DNA of 64,000 nucleotides from Rhododendron vialii (Eukaryota; Streptophyta; Magnoliopsida; Ericales; Ericaceae), in contig NC_080568.1 of assembly GCF_030253575.1 (NCBI RefSeq), positions 34,839,501 to 34,903,500 of the forward strand. Reading direction: 5' to 3'. The notes beneath the pieces are model-generated. The model searched no databases and had not been told where the DNA came from. It saw only the letters and a program-made list of their open reading frames with translations. Below are positions 35,180 to 48,025 of this stretch, in pieces; positions within the stretch are counted from its first letter, which is position 1, and each line of letters starts with the position of its first letter. The position numbers and the translations under genes are program-made.

Positions 35180-36102
35180 ATGAACGAGAGAGAAAACAAG
35201 GGGAGAAGGCTCTATGAAGCTTGTTTGAGTGGGAGTGTCCCAGCTTTAGACGCGTTGATTGAAGAAGATCAACTTATTCTTGACCGAGTTAGCTCACTAA
35301 CATGCTTCTCCGATGACACCCCCTTGCACGTAGCAGCATTGCGCGGTCATTTGGACTTCACGAAAGCCCTTCTAGCTCAGAAACCAAAACTTGCCACTGA
35401 GTTAGACTCGCTACGGTGTTCGCCCCTCCACTTAGCTTCCGCTGAGGGCCACGCTGAAATTGTACGAGAGTTGTTACGGGTGAACACCGACGTCTGCATC
35501 GCTCATGATCAGGATGGTATACTGTTTTTTGCTTTAGAATTGTTTATAGTTTATAGCTCTTTTTTTAAGAAAAAAAGAAAAGAATTTGAAATTTGTCGTT
35601 CCTTCTCGGGTGAAGATTCTAGCAGACAATAGGGGCTCCAAAAACTATTTAACCTGATGCTAGCTTATAGTAACTCTCGTCTAGTGTTCGAGTCTACCAG
35701 TGAAAAAAGAAATTGTCATCCAGAGAGAGAGAGTTGTCACTTTTCTCATCCTCAGCAAGGCCAAATAAGGCTACTGCTATACAACCTTATATGTTGTGCA
35801 TACCATAGAAATGTAGAGGTGGCAATCTCAACTCATATTTTTTAATCCGTCCAAATCAGCCCATTTATTACCTTACCCAATTCGCCCATATTTTTATAAC
35901 GGGTTGATATGGATTGAATCCATATAAACCCACATTTACATGGATTTAAATGGATTAAAAATATGTTCAATATCGGTTAAAAACGTGAACTACTGATCTC
36001 TAGCTGATCTCTCGCTCGACGCTCCTGGACGCTGTACCGGACAAAACAAGGAACTATGGTTTGTTTCGTAGAAAAATGTTCCAGTGCGATAAGTACACCC
36101 TC

Positions 36103-36172
<70 letters not shown>

Positions 36173-36191
36173 GTGCGATAAGTACACCCTC

Positions 36192-36232
<41 letters not shown>

Positions 36233-38746
36233 CAAAGAATCTCCAAAACCGACCACTCTGAACAAGGCCCGTTCCGCTAAGAATTTTTCTTTTATCATTT
36301 TTTTTTATTCAAAAAAATTTTGCATTTGTTAGTTTTGTGTCAAATTTTTATGGATTATTGATTCGTCTAGTCGAGACAAATCGGAACAATAAAAAAATTT
36401 ACTTTTACCCAAATATTTTGGGAAATATGCACTTTTAAGCCAAAAAAAAGTCAATTTTTTTTGTTTAAAAATGGTTTTTTTTCAAAAATATATAGGTAAA
36501 AGTCAAAAATTTTACTTGTCCGATTTGTCTTGAAGATACGAATCAAAAAATTAAAAACATGAAGTGCAAAATTAACAAACGCAAAAAAAAAATTGAATAA
36601 GGATGAAACCAAAAAAAAGTCCTAATTTAAAATTACGATAGAAATTTGATTTTTTTGAATAAAGACAAACATAAGCCAATAAATCATTTTTTCGTCTTTA
36701 TTAAAAAAATTATATTTGGACCATAATTTTTTACTTTATCGATTCCTCACGTTAAGTAGAACCAATAATCCTAAAGAAAAGAAAAAAAGAAAAGAGGAAG
36801 GTGGAAAAGGGAAGGGGGAGAGAGCGGGGAGGGAAACAAAAAAAAAGAGGAAAACGGGTCGGGTCAGGTCGGTTTGGGTTTGGCTTAACACATATTTGAC
36901 CCTACCCGTTTTAACCCGTTTACTATTTGACCCGTCCCTATTTAACTCACGACCCATTCAACTTGGTCAAACCCGTTGAACCCGCCCATTTACCATATCT
37001 AGAAATGAGTAACTCTCAAATACATAGTACTGATAATCATTACAGGATGGTCGTAGATGAATAGGCACCCAAATTCTGTAAAGATTCAATTGTTGTAGAC
37101 ATCTACAGTAACTATTAGTTACTCCAGCTTTTGTAATTAAGACCAGAACAGATAGCTGAAGATCTTGCAGCTTTTGGGTCAGAACCGATTGTGTAGCATC
37201 GGTATCTCCTAATAGTAATTTAACTTACTAATGCACTGCCATTCTACCTGTAGCCCAAAATAAACACTCTCCAATTGATCAAATATGAGAGTTTTCTGAA
37301 AACATATATTCCAACAGGTAGAATCCCTCTCCACTTGGCAATCATGAAAGGGCGAGTTGAGGTCATATTAGAACTGCTTCGAGCCAAACCGGAGTCGATT
37401 CATGAAAAACTAAGCAAAGGGGAGACTGTTTTGCACTTATGTGTCATATATAACAGGCTAGAGGCTTTCAAGACATTGGTGCAATATTTGCACAACCACC
37501 ACCAAGAGTTTCTCCTCAACACTGGAGACAATGATGGTAACACCATCTTGCATCTTGCTGCAGCTCTCAAACAAAAGGATGTGAGTTTCTGTTTTTACAT
37601 GTAGCTAGTTACTCTCGCTTTTATGACTACGAAAAAGGATCAGACTCTTAAGTTTGTCCATTTGTGAGTCCTTCTCGGGCCTTCTTTGGTAATGGAAAAG
37701 TTCGTATTTTAAACTCATTGAGACCAACAACTATGCCTAAAATAAATTGAATGTTCTTAAACAAATTGACTCCTATTGCACCACTGCAAACTGTTAGTAT
37801 TTTTCATCCCTTTGTCCCCATTTTAACATTTGTGATAAAAAGCACAAGAAAGAGAGAAACTGATCTCTTAGACTTGGTGCAGTGGTATCTGATGAAAAAA
37901 ATCCAGGTGCAGTATGAACCTTTGGTCTAGGGTTCCACTTCTACCCACATGCTATCAGTTCTTGTGTTTGAACCTTGCCAGTGAAAATTGAGCTGGATAC
38001 ACTCGAAACAGGAAAAGCGCATAGGCATATGTTGTTTTTAGGGGTAGCTCCGAGACTCTGACTTCCAAAAACAAATCCACTATTAGAATGCCAGGACGAG
38101 TGTGCTTTTCTGGAGTCTTTGACTTCCTTGTTTCGTGTGCCATAGGCTGACCCCTTGAGTTGTTTGAAGTTTGCTGGGAATTAGTTGTTTCTCTTTATCT
38201 TGCTCGGCTTGAATACAACTGAAAAGAAAAAGCTAGTCAGAATTTTCTCAAGCTCTAATTGCTTTTCATTTTTCGTTGTTAATTTTGTGGCATTATTTTC
38301 GACATTAACGGCACTTTTGTATTTGCAGACCATAGAATACTTGTTGGGAATAAAAAGTGTCAAAGACCACGCCAAAGTCAAGAATAAGAATGCTTCTACA
38401 GCTTTGGATGTTGTGGAGCTCTGTCCTACCAGAGACCTAAAAACTATGGAAATTCGAGAGTTTCTTTTACAAGCTGGGGTTCGTAGATCCGTTTACAGTG
38501 AGTTGGATCCCAACCCTGAATCAACTCCCAATAATCCTCCTCCTCAACGTTGTTGTAAAGCTGGAGTACTATTAATTGGATGCATTTCTAGGTTTTGGAC
38601 CAAGTATATCAAGGTCGATCGTGTCTGGCTCCAAGAGGTAATGGATTATTCACACACACAAAGTCTCTCTCTCTCTGTAATTTGGATTATTCACACACAC
38701 AAAGTCTCTCTCTCTCTCTCTGTAATTTGGATTATTCACACACACA

Positions 38747-38799
<53 letters not shown>

Positions 38800-39988
38800 G
38801 AGTTGTCACAGTTTGATAGAAATACACTCATACACATGCATAACTATAATTACACTCAGCAAGTTTTTCGTAAACATAAAAAATCAAACCGTCGGACATC
38901 AATACATGATCGAAATACTATGTCATAAAAAAATTAAATGCTACCATGATTTCTGAGAATAAACTTAGAAATGAACATGTTTAAATCATGTTTATGTGCA
39001 CGAGAAACACGATGAGACAAACAAATAGAGCGGTTCTGATCCTTTTTTGGGGCCAATTGGGTCTATATGATGAGCAGTATTGTGCTTGAGACACAGTCAT
39101 ATGACAACGGAACTAGGGGACCTTTCAAAACCTTTGGTCTGATATTTAACTCCCAACCAGGTACTATCATTTTATTTTTTGGGTGACCAATTCTATATGG
39201 GTTTAGCCCGTAGTTTTAATTGGACACTCCATTAGTGGATAGTGGGATTGAATCCGAATTAGACGGAGCATGGGTCAGATAACGAGTTATGGGAACCCAC
39301 TTTTTTAAGTTATTATGACCCAAAATATATGTAAATACATATTCCATGCCAACAACAGGTACGCGGCCATTTAATAACGGCAGCCACCCTAACTGCAACC
39401 ATGGCTTATCAATCCATTTTAAGTCCGCCTGGTGGTTTTTGGCAAGGCACGGAGAGAAGCCAAAATGCCACTTCGCTTGCCCTTTCTCCTTCATCAGGCT
39501 ATTCAGATCCTATTTCGGATGAGCAAATTGCAGGACATGCCGTTCTGGACAACAATGACGATGGCAGGTATGCTGCATACTTGGTTATTAACACCATAAT
39601 GTTAACAGCATCATTGAGCACTATTATGCTGGCCATGACTGGATTCCCGATGCACAACAAGCTTTTAACATGGCTGTTGGTATTCACTATGTACATCACA
39701 ATTTCATGTATGACTGGAGCTTATGTGTTGGCAATGACTATAGTATCCCCAGGCATATGGTATAAATTTAAGCTCGCTTCGGATATACTTTCTGGACTGT
39801 TGCTTGGTTGGCTGGGTCTATGCACATTTGTTGCGCTGCTTCACTCATGCCGCTTCTTGGTATGGCTGGGGAACAAGTTGGTAAAACTTGTTACAGCATG
39901 TTATCGTTGTTGCAGACCAACTCCAAGAGCTGCCCACAATACTACTGATCAATCAGGATTCCAGCAGCTGGCAGTCATAAGTGCATAG
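35180..39988 (+). CDS. Ankyrin repeat-PGG transmembrane protein, BDA1/ACD6-like (intact)
   Basis: Members of this plant family sit in membranes and act in immunity and cell-death control (BDA1, ACD6). The substrate or partner here is unknown. Exons are 35180-35516 (phase 1 donor GTATAC), 37318-37580 (donor GTGAGT), 38329-38637 (donor GTAATG) and 39359-39988, all in frame, 512 codons. Ankyrin repeats start near residues 47 (TPLHVAALRGHLDF), 81 (SPLHLASAEGHAEI), 115 (IPLHLAIMKGRVEV), 149 and 187. A linker follows, with NPPPQRCC and a short hydrophobic stretch KAGVLLIGCIS. Exon 4 gives the PGG domain (ILSPPGGFWQ, about 323-332) and three to four membrane helices. The tail is basic and Cys-rich (LVKLVTACYRCC). 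The start is the first ATG after a conserved TATA-like box, shared with the 45.8 and 54.4 kb copies. Intron 1 holds a 1.2 kb transposon. Confidence 0.9.
35814..37001. mobile_element. hAT-like element (1.19 kb) in intron 1
   Basis: Ends TAGAGGTGGCAAT and, reverse-complemented, TAGATATGGTAAATG are imperfect inverted repeats. GAAATG flanks both sides (35808-35813, 37002-37007). Subterminal AACCCG/GGGTCG words are typical of such elements. The introns of the sister copies lack it. It contains two CT microsatellite blocks. Confidence 0.75.
36082..36228. repeat. Duplicated CT microsatellite block
   Basis: The word CCAGTGCGATAAGTACACCC and the following CT run occur twice in tandem (from about 36080 and 36170). 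The CT tracts differ in length. Confidence 0.9.
38638..38797. repeat. Minisatellite at the exon 3 donor of the 35.2 kb gene
   Basis: Three units of about 40-46 bases share GGATTATTCACACACACAAA followed by CT runs. The first starts at the real donor (GAG|GTAATGG) and the other two at GTAATTTGG, so donor-like GTAA words are repeated. The array ends in a longer CT run. Confidence 0.88.
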
Positions 39989-40603
39989 GAAACTTCTGTT
40001 AGCTAGTCTTTGGACCACTTTGGGCTTCTATTTCAAGCCGAGGGTTTGTGCTTGTGGGTCGGGGTCAATACTGGAGACTAGTTGATCCGGTGTGGTCGAC
40101 AACCTTTAGTAAATAGTACGGTAACATGTGTGTGAGTCTGTGAAATCCTTTATTATGTGATTGTGAGTATATTTATGTAGCATGTGTGTGCCCACTAGCC
40201 CAGGGTTTGTAGTAGCTAGCATGCCCACCATTTACCATATACATGAACCCCCTATGTCATGCTGAATCCCATTGCTCCCTTCAGTTGAATGTTATGAAAC
40301 CCCTACGTCATCAAAACTCAAAATCAACCACTTGTTTCTGTGGCTTTCTGCACCGAAAAGAAAGATCGAGTTTGTATCTCTCTTTTCTTTTTTTTTCATT
40401 TGCTATCATATGAGAAATGTTTCAATAATACTTTGGTGACAATCTTGAAGTACTATGTTTTGGGTACCATGTGATGTATCACCAAAGTATCGATAGAAAA
40501 TGCTTCTTTTGCCATATATCAAAGCACTTTCTATCAATACTTTGGTGACACATCATGAGATACTCGAAATGCGGGACGAGTTCAAGTTGGTACTATGGAA
40601 AAA

Positions 40604-40646
<43 letters not shown>

Positions 40647-40766
40647 TCTTGATTTCTATTTCATTCTGACTTGGGTGTTACAAAAGGGAAAGATCAGTGC
40701 TTATATCTTTTGCACGATCTCAAACAGAATTGATTACATCATCACATCACAAGCTTACATCACTAG
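39989..40766. other. 3' flank of the 35.2 kb gene
   Basis: The 3' UTR and downstream sequence are homologous to that after the 54.4 kb gene (about 59982-60410). A GA microsatellite lies at about 40608-40642. No gene is seen. Confidence 0.6.
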
Positions 40767-42422
40767 TGTCACGCCCTGAATTTTCAACATAAATAAATAT
40801 TCCGCTTTTAATGAAAGGGTCCTCGCATATCATTAATAATATCCCAAAAGAGTCCCCACCTGTTTAATTTTACAAATAAATTCCCAAATTTAAGAAAAAT
40901 ACAACATTGGCACTCCGGCCCAAATAAACTTAAAACAAGTACGAACAAGTTGTTAAGTTACAAACAGTTTAGTCAAAAGGAAATACTTGAATGAATAGTT
41001 ACAAACCCCTCTTTATCAAAAGAAATTCAATTACAAAGATGATTAAGTAACTCAATACGAATAGCTTCCAAAAGGTCCTTTACTTCCAAGAAAACAATGC
41101 ATGCGAGCTATTAACCAGTATTTGAACCTGAAAAGAAAAATTAGGTTGAGCTACAAGCCCAGTAGGAAAATCTTTACCAATTCTATGTGCAAACATGAAG
41201 ACAAGTGCAAAAAGATGAAAACATAAAGGTATAACTCAATCGATAGATAGGAATCATTTCAAAGGGATGCCAATCATTCATAACAACCATTTTAAGACTT
41301 GCCACTATCACCAATCAACCACACTGTTCATAAGACTCGAGCAACTCCACGGTTCGACACGACTCTTTATCACTAATCTCCACCATCGGTATTTCCACCC
41401 CTTGCGTTACCGTGTAGCACTACAAGAGTCACCATATTATCACCCCTAGCGTTACGGTATGCACCAACATCTAGGATCTCCGTATTACCACCCCTTGCGT
41501 TACGAGACCATCTTAGTCTTCGTATTACCACCCCTTGCGTTACGAGACTTTCTAAATCGACCACCGACTCAAACAACCATTTCCTCACTCAACATACAAG
41601 TTAATATTTTCTCAGAACCTCATTCATTCATGAAACATGTCACGACAGGCCAACAATATCACAAATATGCCACAAACGTGCACAAGCAATCATTCATTCG
41701 CAAGTTGCATCTTATTGGCATTTTAACCAAGTAATCTATTATTCATTCCTTACTAACAGAAGGCCAACAAGTCAAAAATAACATCTACTAATCATAGAAA
41801 GTCATAATGACAAAACAAGGATCATAGGAGTAGCCAATGGACGTTGGGAGATCGACACACCCTCACTTTAACAGTCATAACTTTTTGTGTACTTAGAATC
41901 TTTAGATGATTTTGGTGGCGATGAAAAGCTAACTTCAAGACCTTCGAATCGATATAAAATTTGCATGAATCCGACATCGGACGAGAAAGTTATGGCCGTT
42001 TGAAGTTGGGCTGAAACCCGAAAGACGAGCAGAAAATTCCAGAGAGGGGAGGGATCGATCCCCCCATCACCAGGGATCGATCCCTGGGTTTAGGGATCGA
42101 TCCCTACGCGATTTCGGGCGATTTCTGCAGATTTCAACAGCTTTCGAAACGAACGAAGGGAGATGATCAAGGCTCGATTCTCACATCATATCAACATATA
42201 AACACATAAAAGAGGTAAAGAAGTCCCTACCTCGCGGCGATAGCCAAGATCTACAAGATTTGAACGAGCCCTAGCCTTTTTGAACTTCAAAACTTCGATC
42301 CAAGCTTGACCCAAGGATTTTCGAGCTTAAGAACGCCAATGGAAGGCTGAAGGGTTGTTGATTCTTGAAGTTCTTGAGAGATTGAGTGGAGTTTGGAGTG
42401 GGAGAAGGAGAGAGAGAATCCG

Positions 42423-42468
<46 letters not shown>

Positions 42469-42684
42469 GATGAGAGAGGGAGATTGGGAGATATTTTTTA
42501 ATCTCCTACACACACACCCCATATATTTACTCCCACATCTTTTTATCACACACACGCTCCCTCATGTTTCCATTCTATTACTTCAATCCCCAATCTAATT
42601 AGCCACTAAATAAATCACATTTTTCCCAATTAGACATTTAATAAACATTCCAATAATTAATGATTTTTTTTTCGGGTCTCTACA
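40767..42684 (-). mobile_element. Single chromovirus LTR (1918 bp), minus orientation
   Basis: The + strand reads TGTCACGCCCTGAATTTT ... CGGGTCTCTACA. Immediately right of it is the minus-strand word AAATTTCCTTAAGGAGGATA, the purine-rich stretch that precedes the 3' LTR in Tekay/Del chromoviruses. This is therefore the 3' LTR of a minus-strand element whose other LTR is missing. A dyad GGGATCGATCCC occurs three times (42051-42062, 42073-42084, 42093-42104). A TATA-like word lies near 42525. Confidence 0.88.
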
Positions 42685-45620
42685 GTCTATCCTCCTTAAG
42701 GAAATTTCGTCCCGAAATTTACAACCCACGCCAACTAAGATCATGCATCAACTACTGATGCTTATGCCACAACATATATAATCAAACAATAAATCAACAA
42801 TCAAAGGGGTGAAAACTTAGAACTCACATTGATTAGTTCGGAAACAAATGCGGATGCTATTCTCTAACCTTGTCCTCTTTTTCCCACGTCGACTCTTCCT
42901 TTCCGAGATTACTCCAAAAAACTCGCGCTAATGGAATAGTTTTACCCTTCAAAACTTGCTCACGCGAATCTAGGATACGTGTCAATTTCTCCTCAAGAAA
43001 TCCACCAACCTCTAATCATCCCTATCAAATTTGAATTTGCACAAATACTCAAGTTCGTTGAATATTCGTACTAAAGTTCTAATCCCATATAATTACATAA
43101 CAACCACATCAAGATCTATCAACTAGAGCACCCGCGTTCTCCAAACTCTGAAATTCACATTCCTATTCCTTGTGCCTTATTCCAATAAGTATTCATCCAC
43201 CTACCAAGAAGGATGTATTGAAAAGCTTATAAAACTCCAATTCTTATTTCCCTCAATCAACGTCAACCAACGAATTAAAATTTTCACATACTAATTTAGA
43301 GTACCCAAATTTTCTATATTGTCATAGAATCAAGAATATCCTCATCCACTTAATAGTGTTCTAAATGAATTCTCAAGAGTCAACTAATCACTTGGTACCA
43401 CTTGATCTAATACACACCTCATATAATAGTGAATTGTCCCTTTCCTTTTCGCATGATGTTAAATTCTTTGAAGTATCATGGGTCATTCCTAACTTAAAAC
43501 TCTGGCTTAATGATTTCCACCTTGTGACCACCAAGTTCAATAGTACCCCCACAAAAAAAAATCTAACTAAGCATGCATATTTTACCAAAGGATACTTACA
43601 GAAAACTCAAAAAAAATTGGGAGTGACTTACTCACGAACAAGATTCATAATAACAATACGGATCCAAACTAAACTTAGCTTGCAAGCAATTCAAGATCCA
43701 ATTATTAGACTACATAATGATTCATTATCCTCTGCTCAGTCATAATCATCAACTTGCAATGGTTAAACTCCTCACGCTTCAAGTTATTGATATTTCTTTC
43801 AACTCCAAGAGTAGACATGTCCCACAATCGATCCAACTCTGATGATACTACTAATGATAGGCTGTAACATTATTCCCTTAATTATCCCAAATGGTCCTAT
43901 GCATCTTGGTACTCACTTCCCCCTCACAGAGACACGATTAACTTCCCTTGGTATAGCGAAGTACACAACACCAAACCACTAGCCATTATCTCCAATTTAC
44001 ATCTCTCAGCCAACTCGGAATCACCACCAACTTCTGTCTTGGAAACCCAAACTTACTCCCACGGTAATGTCCCTTCTACATAAATCAACACGACATAACA
44101 TTAAAACTACTCAGGTGAACTCAGAAATCCACTACTCTCCTTACCACAAGTCATTAATTACTCTCAACTAAGGGTTGACATATCACAGAAACTTCTCATA
44201 TCTAATCTTTTGATCATATCATACACTAGAATAGTAAGGAAACAATTTTTTTGAAGTCAAGTGAATTTACTTTACCCTCCCCACAAACTAATTAGTTCCT
44301 TATATACCATTGATGCTGTTAAAGAAGAGACATATGCCAACTTCCAACTACAAAATAACTCCACTTAGTCACCCAAAGAAATAACACTGCTAGTCATAAT
44401 TGAAACATGGAGACCCTTCTCAATTACTAAGCTCCAATAGATTCATGAAAACTAATGCATTTTCGAGTAAATAATCCCCTAGGACCATCTCCAATAAAAT
44501 AGCAATACTCAAGACATGCTCCCTCGAGAAGATAAACGCTAGGTCAATGTCTAAGTGTCCAACATGATGAATGTCAAAAATTTATCAACCACGAGTCTCA
44601 AAGTTACGATTTATAAGAGCATGTGTATAGTGTCGTACGTCATTAAGTAAATTTTTTTTTGAAAGACATTATCAACAAGTAGTCAACATAGCAAAAACTT
44701 GGGATGAAGTTCACTCCATTGGGATGTAACTGATTCTAAGCCTATACTGTTACCATTTCCAAAAGTGACTATATGAACAATCAGTCTTCACAAAGCCTTT
44801 CCTCTTCTTTTTTTAAAATAAAAAATAAAAAATAAAAAAATAATAATTTGAGTCCAACTACATATGTATATAACTCCGTAGGTGTAACGGTTCCGAAAAC
44901 CAAAATCCACCACTTCACATGTTTCTCTATACTTACTCGACGTCCCAACTGTAAGACTTGATTCGAATGCGACAGTGTCTACAACGTCCAATTAGTCTTA
45001 CTTATTCAGTATACATCTCACGAAGAATGAACTAGATTATCAAGGTTCTCAATACGACCACAATCCAGAAAATGAAAGGCATGTAAAGTACTCGTCAAAT
45101 CGTAAGCCACAACCAAACAAGAAATTGAAAATAGAGATTCCAATAATTTGCATAGCGTTACGTCAAACTAAAAGATTTGTGTCAATCAACTCAAGTACGT
45201 TTCTATCGCTTACACATTTGACTAGTGACAAGTATCCACATATCACATCACTATCTAATTAGTATCGCATTCAAAGAAATGACTTCACCCACTAGGTTTA
45301 CACAACCGGTCAAACAAAAAGAATTTAAACTAAATAGCAGCACATTTCATACACAAATACCTCAACAAACCAACCATGCAATTTAATAGCTCACACAACA
45401 CCAAATATGTTCATGCATTAACAAACTCACTCAGTATCCAATGGACTCGCAAGGTATCCAACAAACTCATAGAGTGTCTAACAAACTCACCAAGTATCCA
45501 CTACTTCACAATTCACGGCTTTAAGAAGCCCAATAGTTATCTCGTTCTTTTCAATCTCATAGTGCCTCACACGACGTCTATTCACTTTACCAGTCTCAAG
45601 CATTCCCATTTATTCAGTCA
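42685..45620 (-). other. Decayed retroelement interior and unassigned sequence
   Basis: The first 330 bases are the end of a chromovirus pol region (see the chromodomain remnant). From about 43015 to 45620 I recognise no domain in any frame. The base composition is even and AT-rich and the short ORFs are unconvincing. The right edge coincides with the start of the upstream block of the next ankyrin gene, where a 20-base word (TGTTTGACTTGTACTATCAA) is repeated in tandem at about 45620-45660. Confidence 0.6.
42857..43013 (-). pseudogene. Chromodomain end of a Ty3/Gypsy chromovirus integrase
   Basis: The minus strand reads KLTRILDSREQVLKGKTIPL, then VFWSNLGKEESTWEKED and a TAG stop (42857-42859). 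This is the chromodomain pattern (I-L-D-R ... W ... E-x-T-W-E) found at the C terminus of plant Tekay/Del integrases. It lies directly upstream of its 3' LTR in the correct orientation. The rest of pol is not recognisable. Confidence 0.8.
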
Positions 45621-45737
45621 ATGTTTGACTTGTACTATCAATGTTTGACTTGTACTATCAATGTTTTCTTCTATAACAAGAGATTCTGTATCGTTTCCAT
45701 TTTTATTATCTTCTTGTACAAGTATCATTCTTCGAGT

Positions 45738-45744
45738 TATATAG
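45738..45744 (+). promoter_or_regulatory. Putative TATA box of the 45.8 kb ankyrin gene
   Basis: TATATAG lies 53 bases before the ATG in a block nearly identical to that of the 35.2 and 54.4 kb copies. The upstream similarity ends at about 45620, so this gene has less than 200 bases of the ancestral promoter. Confidence 0.5.
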
Positions 45745-45796
45745 TAGTAAAATTCTCCTTCTTTTCTCTCATAAAAGAAAGCATAAATATTTCGAT

Positions 45797-47975
45797 ATGA
45801 ACGAGAGAGAAGACATGGGGAGAAGGCTCTATGAAGCTTGTTTGAGTGGGAGTGTCCCAGCATTAGATGCATTGATTGAGAAAGATCAACTCATTCTCGA
45901 CCGAGTTAGCTCACTAAAATGCTTTTCCGATGACACCCCCTTGCACGTAGCCGGATTGCGCGGTCATTTGGACTTCATGAAAGCCCTTCTAGCTCTGAAA
46001 CCAAAACTTACCATTGAGTTAGACTCGCTACGGTGTTCGCCCCTCCACTTAGCTTCCGCCGAGGGCCACGTTGAGATTGTACGAGAGTTGTTATGGGTGA
46101 ACACCAACGTCTGCATTGCTCGTGATCAGGATGATTTATTGCTTTTTTGCTTTAGAATTGTTTACAGTTCATATCTCTCTTTTTTAAGAAAAAAGAAAAG
46201 AATTTGAAATTCGTCGTTCCTTCCCACGTGAAGATTCTAGCAGACAATAGCGACTCCCAAATCTAATTAACCTGATGCTAGCTTATAGCAACTCTCCTCT
46301 AGTGTTTGAGTCTATCTCAGTGGGAAAAAAACTGTCTCAATTGTCATCATCCATAAAAACAAGAGACTACATGACATAGTAATTGTATTGTCATCATCCA
46401 TCAGCAATTAAGGCCAAATAAGTCTACTAACTCTCAAACACATATTAGTAAAAATCATTACAGGATGGTCGTAAATGAATAAGCACCCAAAATTTGTAAA
46501 GATTCAATTGTTGTAAACGATACAGTAACTATTAGTTACAACAAAAAATTTATCATCAAGATTTTGTAATTAATAACACCAGAACATGTAGCTGAAGGTC
46601 GTGCAGGTTTTGGGTTCAAACTGATTGTGTACGTAGCATCGATATCCTAATAGTAATTTAACTTACTAATGCACTACCATTCTACCTGTAGCCCAAAATA
46701 AAATACTCTCGAATTGATCAAATATGATAGTTTTCTGAAAACATATATTCCAACAGGTAGAATCCCTCTCCACTTGGCAGTCATGAAAGGGCGAGTTGAG
46801 GTCATATTAGAACTACTTCGAGCTGAACCGGAGTTGATTCACGAGAAACTAGGCAGAGGGGAGACTGTTCTGCACTTATGTGTCAAATATAACAGGCTAG
46901 AGGCCTTCAAGACACTGGTGCAATATTTGCACAGCAACCACATGGAATTTCTCCTCAACGCTGGAGACGATAATGGCAACACCATCTTGCATCTTGCTGC
47001 AGCCCTCAAACAAAAGGATGTGAGTTTCTGTGTATACGAGGAGCTAGTTACTCTCACTACTATGACTACGAAGAAGGACCAGACTCTTAAGTTCGTCCAT
47101 TTGTGAGTCCTTCTCGGGTCTTCTTTGGTAACGGAAAAGTTCATATTTTAAATCTCATCGAGACCCACAACTATGCCTAAAATAAGTTGAATGTTCTTAA
47201 ACAAATTGACTCCTATTGCACCACTACAAACTGTTATTTTTCATCCCTTTGTCCCCATTTTAACATTTGTAACCAAAAACACAAGAATGAGAGAAACTTA
47301 TCTCTTAGACTTGGTGCAGTGGCATTTGATAATAGAAACCCAGGTGCAGTAAGAGCCTTTTGGTCTAGGGTTCGACTTCTACCCACGGGCTATCAGTTCT
47401 TGTGTTTGAAACCCGCCAGTGAATATTGAGCTGGATATACTTGAAATAGGAAACGCGCATAAGAAAACGTGCTTTTCTGGCGTCTTTGACTGTCCTCCTT
47501 TCATGTGCCATAGGCTGACCCCTTGAGTTGTTGAAAGTTTGCTGGGAATTAGTTGTTTATCTTTATCTTGTTTGGCTTGAAAACAACTGAAAATGAATTT
47601 CTCAAGCTCTAATTGCTTCTAATTTTTTGTTCTTAATTTTGTGGCATTATTTTCAAATTAATGGCACTTTGTATGTGCAGAACATAGAATACTTGTTGGG
47701 AATAAAGAGTGTCAAAGACCACGCCAACGTCAAGAACAAGAATGGTTCTACAGCTTTGGATGTTATAGAGTACTGTCCTAACAGAGACCTAAAAACCATG
47801 GAAATTCGAGAGTTTCTTTTACAAGTTGGTGTTCGTAGATCCATTTGCAGTGAGCCGGAGCCCAATGCCGAATCACCTCCCAATAATCCTCCTCCTCAAC
47901 GTTGTTGTATTTCTTGGTTTTGGAATAAGTATATCAAGGTCGACAATGAATGGCTCCAAGAGGTACATTTGGATG

Positions 47976-48025
<50 letters not shown>

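Noticed and set aside
36101-36298. ORFs made of Ser-Leu or Arg-Glu repeats over CT microsatellites (also near 4000, 38600, 42400, 58100)
   Set aside because: They are translations of simple dinucleotide repeats that extend out of real exons or lie in introns. No independent coding signal is present.
42685-45620. Full-length chromovirus between the 42.7 kb LTR and 45.6 kb
   Set aside because: Only the chromodomain end is recognisable. No reverse transcriptase or protease motif and no second LTR were found.
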